Positions 5,397 through 10,148 of a DNA stretch of 10,148 nucleotides are shown here, one piece after another. The notes under the pieces were generated by a model that worked only from the letters and a program-made list of their open reading frames with translations, made no database searches and was not told where the DNA came from. Each line of letters opens with the position of its first letter. The stretch's first letter is position 1. The position numbers and the translations under genes were made by a program. The stretch lies in the NCBI GenBank assembly GCA_944391365.1, contig CALXTH010000027.1, forward strand, positions 1 to 10,148, in the 5' to 3' direction. Source of the stretch: an uncultured Alphaproteobacteria bacterium (GTDB lineage: Bacteria; Pseudomonadota; Alphaproteobacteria; RF32; CAG-239).

Positions 5397-8022
5397 ACAG
5401 CTTGAAAAAAGGCTGTTACTTCTGGCTTATGCGTTGGTCGCCCTGACCATCACCATCATCCTGTTCATGATTTATCCGCAATACTTCGTTTACCTGACCC
5501 TGCTGACCGTTTTCATGAGCTCTTTCTGTTTGCTCTCCACCATCAAAACCATTACCGCCGGAGAAGAAGCCATCAGCTATGGCGGCTTTGCCAATGAACT
5601 GATGAAAGATGAAACCGCCGGCCGCCGTATTGACAACGCTGCCTTTGAACCCGTTATGGAAAACGACGCGGCGGCTGACCTGTTCAAAGGCGCTCCGGTA
5701 ATGGAATTTCTCCGGCAGCACCTTTCCGACAATCGCCAGAACAAACCCGCTTTCGGACGCCTGCAGGCCGCCATTGAAAACCTCAGCCGGGAAAAAGTCA
5801 CTCTTGCCCTTGACCTCAGCCACGAAGCTCATAAAATTTTCGGCTCCGAGACATGGTTTGAAATCTCGCTCCGCCCGATATACCTGAAGAAAACAGATAT
5901 TTTTGAAGGCCCCTACTCAATCCGCAAAATCAAAAAAGACACTTACTTTTTCTGGAACATCCGCGACATTACCGCCGACAAAAACATGGATCAGGTTTTT
6001 CAGGAAGAACGCCGCAGCCTTCATGACTTTCTGGACTATCTGCCCGCCCCGCTTTACATCTGCAACCGGGAATACAAAATAGAATATGCCAATCATGCTT
6101 TTTCCCGACTGCTCGGCTGCTCGCGTGAGGAATTAAATACCCGCAGCCTCAAAGATTTTCTGGCCACAAACTCCCCGCTCCCCGCCCCGCACACCTCTTC
6201 ATGGAAAGGGCGCCTGTACATCTGCAACGCCAAACAGGAAGTCATTGAATGCTTTGCCGCTCAGGAAAATTTCCGCGATAATGCCGAAATCAAAACCAGA
6301 GGCGTCCTCTTCTGCGACATTCCCGGCGATGCCGCCCTCCACCAACAAATTGAGGACCTTGCCGACCGTCTGGGCTGGATGTTTGACTTTGCCCCGATAG
6401 GCATCGTCCTCTGCAACAGCGAACACCTGATTCTCGACGGCAACAAAGCCGCATCGGCATTTCTCCGACAAGATGTCAAACGCCTGAAAGACCAGAACTT
6501 CTCTGCTTTTCTGAAAGACGAAGACATTCCCGCCCTCAACAACGCCGTTGAAGGCCTCCTCTGCCGCAGCCAGAGTGCAGCAATTCTTGACGTTCGCCTG
6601 ACTTCTGCCGGAGAAGAACGCGTCGCCATGCTGTACCTGAGCCCGATGCAAAAACTCCACACCGCAGACAACGCTCCGGCAACCGGCTATGTCGCCTACA
6701 TGATAGACGCCACCGCCCGCAAAAATCTGGAACTCCAGTTTGCTCAGGCTCAAAAGATGCAGGCCATGGGACAAATGGCCGGTGGCGTTGCCCATGACTT
6801 CAACAACCTGTTAACCGCCATGATCGGTTTCTGCGACCTGCTCCAACAACGACACGGAGTCGGAGATCCGTCCTTTGCCGACATCATCCAAATCAAAAAC
6901 AACGCCAACCGCGCAGCCGCCTTGGTGCGCCAGCTGCTGGCTTTCTCCCGCAAACAGCCCTTAAAGCCCAAACTCATCGACGTCACCGAAAACTTTGCCG
7001 AGCTGACCCAGATGCTCCGGAGAATTTTGGGCGAACAGATCACCCTCAAATTCCACCACGGCAGTGACCTCGGTTTCATCAGGGTTGACCCTGTCCAATT
7101 CTCTCAGGTCATCATCAATCTGGCCGTCAACGCCAAAGATGCCATGAACAACCACGGAACCCTGACCATCAACACCCGGGTCGAAACACTGGCCGAACCA
7201 TACCAGTTCGGAGCTGACACCATAAAACCCGGAGACTTTGTCGTCATTGAGGTAAAAGATACCGGCTGCGGTATCCCGATTGAAAATCTGACCCGGATTT
7301 TTGAGCCGTTTTTCTCCACCAAACAAAACGTTGTCGGCTCGGGCACTGGCTTAGGCCTGGCCATGGTTTACGGCATTGTCCGCCAAACCGAAGGCTTCAT
7401 CAAAGTTGACAGCATTATCGGCAAAGGCACCACTTTTTCAATTTACCTGCCCCGCTTTGAAAAAGAAGAAGAACCCGCCGACAAAACCCCCGCCGGCACC
7501 AAAACCAAAGAAATCATCACCTCAGCCGACGGTTCTCCGGTTCTGACCGTACAGGAAAGAAACACCTCTCCGGTAACATCGGCCAACAAACTGATTTTCG
7601 GCTTAAACGTCTCCTCTGTCGACCGTGGATTTGAAACCACGACGGCACCGGCTGAAGACATCCGCATTCTTTTTGTTGAAGACGAAGATTCCGTCCGTTC
7701 TTTTGCCGTCCGCGCCCTGAAGAAAAAAGGCTACGAAGTCATCGGCTGCAATTCCGCCGAAAACGCGCTTGAACATCTGGAACAAGACACCCGTTTTGAC
7801 CTGATGATCACCGATATGGTCATGCCCGGAAAAAGCGGCACCGAACTGGCCGGTATCGTCCGCGAAAAAATCCCCGACATCAAAATTCTGCTGGCCTCCG
7901 GCTATTCGGAAGAAATCGCCCGCAGAGAGCTCGCCGGCTCGGATGATTTTGATTTTATTGCCAAACCTTTCTGCCTTGGAGACTTGACTAAAAAGGTTTT
8001 TGATGTCTTAAATAAAGACTGA
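5362..8022 (+). CDS. cckA: CckA-type hybrid sensor histidine kinase/phosphatase
   Basis: In alphaproteobacteria CckA is the membrane hybrid kinase that, through ChpT, phosphorylates CtrA and CpdR and so controls division, replication timing and flagellar genes. From ATG 5362 the protein has 886 residues. Two membrane helices lie at about 16-57. A PAS-like region follows (about 110-210), then clear PAS domains at about 219-320 and 337-455. The HisKA domain has H478 in GGVAHDFNNLLTA. The ATPase domain shows the N-box NLAVNAKDAM, G1 box DTGCGIP (D633) and G2 box GTGLGLA (about 661). A linker of some 70 residues precedes the receiver domain (about 766-885), with acidic residues EDED, phosphoacceptor D818 in TDMVMPG, and lysine in the AKPF motif. 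The match around the histidine (QAQKMQAMGQMAGGVAHDFN) and the following ANRAAALVRQLLAFSRKQ is the basis for the CckA call rather than a generic hybrid kinase. It overlaps flhB by 35 bases. Confidence 0.9.
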   Translation: MLCSLKTKRPDKQLEKRLLLLAYALVALTITIILFMIYPQYFVYLTLLTVFMSSFCLLSTIKTITAGEEAISYGGFANELMKDETAGRRIDNAAFEPVMENDAAADLFKGAPVMEFLRQHLSDNRQNKPAFGRLQAAIENLSREKVTLALDLSHEAHKIFGSETWFEISLRPIYLKKTDIFEGPYSIRKIKKDTYFFWNIRDITADKNMDQVFQEERRSLHDFLDYLPAPLYICNREYKIEYANHAFSRLLGCSREELNTRSLKDFLATNSPLPAPHTSSWKGRLYICNAKQEVIECFAAQENFRDNAEIKTRGVLFCDIPGDAALHQQIEDLADRLGWMFDFAPIGIVLCNSEHLILDGNKAASAFLRQDVKRLKDQNFSAFLKDEDIPALNNAVEGLLCRSQSAAILDVRLTSAGEERVAMLYLSPMQKLHTADNAPATGYVAYMIDATARKNLELQFAQAQKMQAMGQMAGGVAHDFNNLLTAMIGFCDLLQQRHGVGDPSFADIIQIKNNANRAAALVRQLLAFSRKQPLKPKLIDVTENFAELTQMLRRILGEQITLKFHHGSDLGFIRVDPVQFSQVIINLAVNAKDAMNNHGTLTINTRVETLAEPYQFGADTIKPGDFVVIEVKDTGCGIPIENLTRIFEPFFSTKQNVVGSGTGLGLAMVYGIVRQTEGFIKVDSIIGKGTTFSIYLPRFEKEEEPADKTPAGTKTKEIITSADGSPVLTVQERNTSPVTSANKLIFGLNVSSVDRGFETTTAPAEDIRILFVEDEDSVRSFAVRALKKKGYEVIGCNSAENALEHLEQDTRFDLMITDMVMPGKSGTELAGIVREKIPDIKILLASGYSEEIARRELAGSDDFDFIAKPFCLGDLTKKVFDVLNKD

Positions 8023-8045
8023 CATCAGAACAATCAGGAGTCTTC

Positions 8046-8804
8046 ATGAACACCACAGGCCAGACACAGCTGCCTTTTGAATTTTATCACCGTCCCTGCC
8101 TCGGGCGGGATGACTTCATGACGGCTGCTTGCAATTTTGAAGCTTTCCGGTTGATTGATTCCTGGCCGGTCTGGACATATTTTGCCGCCTGCATTTACGG
8201 TCCCGAAGGCTGCGGCAAATCACATCTGGCTAACATATTTTCGGATAAAGTCTCCGTTCTTGAGCATTACCCGTACAAAATTCCCCTGATTCAGGCTTCC
8301 GATTTAACAATGGAAATGCCTCGCCGGCTTTTAAACACACACAAATGTTTAATTGTCGAAAACCTGAACGGAAACATCAACCAGGAAGCCATGTTCAATC
8401 TTTATAACATGTACCGGGACGAAGGTGGTTTCATTTTATTCACGGCAGAAGAAGCCCCCGCCCGTATCAACTTTTCACTACCGGATCTGCGCTCCCGGAT
8501 GAACATCATTCCCAGCGTTGAAATCAAAGAACCTGACGACGGCCTGCTGTCTGCTCTGCTGATAAAGCTGTTCATGGACAGACAAATATCCATCTCCCCG
8601 GAACAAATCAACTATATTCTGGCCAACATGCAACGCTCTTTTGCCTGCGCCCGCAAACTGGTCGCCGAAATTGACAACATTTCACTCGCCCGCAAACGGG
8701 CTGTATCCATCCCGATTATCAAAGAAGCCCTTAGTAATCTGGAAAACGATTCTCAGGGCGAACTCTTTGCTCCCATCCAGGAAGACCTGTTCTCTCAACA
8801 CTAA
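8046..8804 (+). CDS. hdaA: HdaA-type DnaA regulatory inactivator
   Basis: This is a DnaA-like AAA+ protein lacking the DNA-binding domain IV, as in Hda/HdaA, which together with the replisome clamp stimulates ATP hydrolysis by DnaA after initiation. It has 252 residues. QLPF at 8-11 is the expected N-terminal clamp-binding motif, followed by the HRPCLGRDDF segment typical of alphaproteobacterial HdaA. Walker A is GPEGCGKS (52-59, K58). The Walker B position reads LIVEN, with E in place of the first D usual in DnaA. An Arg-finger-like LRSRM follows FTAEEAPARINFSLPD. Unusually, the C-terminus has two further QxxLF motifs, QGELF (237-241) and QEDLF (245-249). Shine-Dalgarno AGGAG (8036-8040) lies 5 bases before the ATG. 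The gene starts 23 bases after cckA, consistent with one operon. Confidence 0.85.
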   Translation: MNTTGQTQLPFEFYHRPCLGRDDFMTAACNFEAFRLIDSWPVWTYFAACIYGPEGCGKSHLANIFSDKVSVLEHYPYKIPLIQASDLTMEMPRRLLNTHKCLIVENLNGNINQEAMFNLYNMYRDEGGFILFTAEEAPARINFSLPDLRSRMNIIPSVEIKEPDDGLLSALLIKLFMDRQISISPEQINYILANMQRSFACARKLVAEIDNISLARKRAVSIPIIKEALSNLENDSQGELFAPIQEDLFSQH

Positions 8805-8813
8805 AGGCATCCG

Positions 8814-10148
8814 ATGATAATATTAAAAAGAATACCGCGTTTCACGCTGAAATCCTGGCAGTTTATCCCGCTTTACGCCGCATTCACGCTGCTTGCTTAC
8901 AATCAGGCATTCTTTACCCGCCTGCTCGGAATAAACGATTCGCCATGGTTTGCCGTCAGCATCGGAATAACTGTTTTCGCGACTCTGATCCTGATTCTGA
9001 GCCTGCTTTTCTGCACCCCGAAACTCACCAAAATCATTGCCGTAACCTTAACAATTCTGAACAGCATCGCCTTATATTTTATGAACAGTTACAATATCCT
9101 GATTGATAAAATAATGCTGTTGAATGTCATCCGGACAGATATCTATGAAGCAAGCGATGTCCTTCAACCCAAAATCCTGCTATACCTCCTTTTAGCCGGT
9201 GTTCTGCCGGCCTGGCTGATTACCCGGACAAAAATCGTGTTTGCACCGGCCGCCACAGAGCTGAAACAAAGACTCAAACTCAACCTTGCCGCCGTCTTTC
9301 TTGCCGCGGTTTTCATCATCCCGTTCCGCACGGAAACACAACATACCCTGACCGAACGCTTTGACCTGCGCTATGCACTCATTCCGTCAAATTATATCGG
9401 CGCCGGCATCGGCGTTGCCAAAATGTATGACGAACTCACCCGTCCCTTCACCCCGATTGCCGAAGACGCCAAAATACACAAATATTGGAAAAACGATAAA
9501 AAAAACCTGTTTGTGTTCGTTGTCGGCGAAACCGCCAGAGCCGCAAATTTCTCTCTGGGAGGATATCATCGCCCGACCAATGCCCCTCTGAAACCATACC
9601 TCAATAACATTGTTTACTACCCCGAATTCTATGCCTGCGGCACCTCAACAGCCGTTGCCGTTCCCTGCATGTTTTCCAAATATGCCCGCACCGAATTCAA
9701 AGAAGGCTCGGAACTAAACACCGCCAACCTTCTCGATGTTTTCAAAAACGTCGGCTACCACGGCCTCTGGCGTGAAAACAACACCAGTTGCCAAGACAAC
9801 TGCAACCGGATTGAACTTGAAGAACCCTGCAATCAAAAATTTTGCCAGGACGATATTCTGCTTGAAAACCTGGAACAAAAAATCCGCAACATTAATCAAA
9901 ACACATTCCTGGTTCTGCACCAAAAAGGCAGCCACGGCCCCGACTACTTCAACCGCTACCCGACAGATTGGACAGCGCCTTATCACCCCGTCTGCACCGA
10001 CAAAGGACTGATGAGCTGCTCCCGGGAAGAAATCATCAACACCTACGACAACAGCATCACCTATACCAGCCTGTTCCTGCGCCGCACAATTAAAATTCTG
10101 CAAAAACTCTCAAACGAATACAACATCGTCCTGATTTATGCTTCAGAC
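8814..10148 (+). CDS. eptA: EptA-family phosphoethanolamine transferase (3' end outside window)
   Basis: This inner-membrane enzyme family transfers phosphoethanolamine from phosphatidylethanolamine to lipid A or another envelope glycan on the periplasmic side. The frame is open to the window edge, giving 445 residues of a protein normally about 540 long. The N-terminal 175 residues or so hold about five hydrophobic segments, as expected. The periplasmic sulfatase-fold domain shows metal ligand E239 in VVGETARAANFSLGGY and nucleophile T279 in CGTSTAVAVPC, with C275 and C285 placed for the conserved disulfide. Further cysteine pairs occur in SCQDNC and CTDKGLMSC. The window stops at YASD, just before the expected conserved histidine. 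It begins 9 bases after hdaA with no strong ribosome site, so coupling is likely. Nothing nearby suggests mobility, so it looks like a resident chromosomal gene. Exact acceptor (lipid A or other) cannot be told. Confidence 0.88.
   Translation, partial: MIILKRIPRFTLKSWQFIPLYAAFTLLAYNQAFFTRLLGINDSPWFAVSIGITVFATLILILSLLFCTPKLTKIIAVTLTILNSIALYFMNSYNILIDKIMLLNVIRTDIYEASDVLQPKILLYLLLAGVLPAWLITRTKIVFAPAATELKQRLKLNLAAVFLAAVFIIPFRTETQHTLTERFDLRYALIPSNYIGAGIGVAKMYDELTRPFTPIAEDAKIHKYWKNDKKNLFVFVVGETARAANFSLGGYHRPTNAPLKPYLNNIVYYPEFYACGTSTAVAVPCMFSKYARTEFKEGSELNTANLLDVFKNVGYHGLWRENNTSCQDNCNRIELEEPCNQKFCQDDILLENLEQKIRNINQNTFLVLHQKGSHGPDYFNRYPTDWTAPYHPVCTDKGLMSCSREEIINTYDNSITYTSLFLRRTIKILQKLSNEYNIVLIYASD

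Noticed and set aside
8814..10148. Acquired mobile colistin-resistance (mcr) gene
   Set aside because: The family is shared, but the gene is embedded 9 bases after hdaA with similar base use and no insertion sequence. It fits a resident EptA-type gene.

Overview
The window reads as a chromosomal segment of an alphaproteobacterium. The strongest evidence is a CckA-type hybrid histidine kinase followed directly by an HdaA-type DnaA regulator, both cell-cycle proteins characteristic of that class, with a long Pgm of the Rhizobium/Agrobacterium kind. Base composition looks intermediate. An uncultured, possibly host-associated Rhodospirillales-like lineage is a guess; the sequence does not settle genus or habitat.

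Layout. Positions 1-545 hold no convincing gene but several palindromic elements: a GC-rich hairpin (91-129), a dispersed-repeat-like element beginning GTCATTGCGAGG (157-247), and three copies of a short unit carrying 7-bp hairpins whose stems differ by compensated changes (329-443). From 546 to the right edge, all genes lie on the + strand with gaps of at most about 25 bases or with overlaps. The order is pgm (phosphoglucomutase), a secreted glycosidase-like gene cut by an in-frame TAG, fliQ, fliR, flhB (flagellar type III export gate), cckA, hdaA, and an eptA-family phosphoethanolamine transferase that runs off the end. No terminator is evident between them, so a single long transcript is plausible.

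How the genes fit together. FliQ, FliR and FlhB form part of the export gate through which flagellar subunits leave the cell. CckA starts the phosphorelay that, in alphaproteobacteria, controls CtrA and hence flagellar genes and replication. HdaA acts with the DNA clamp to inactivate DnaA after initiation. The core therefore joins motility to cell-cycle control. The flanking genes (pgm, the glycosidase-like protein, eptA) concern sugar phosphates and the envelope.

The points most worth a second look are the amber codon inside an otherwise continuous secreted protein, the hairpin repeats with stem covariation, and two QxxLF clamp-binding-like motifs at the HdaA C-terminus in addition to the usual N-terminal one. 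No mobile element, CRISPR array, tRNA, rRNA or clearly new multigene system was seen.
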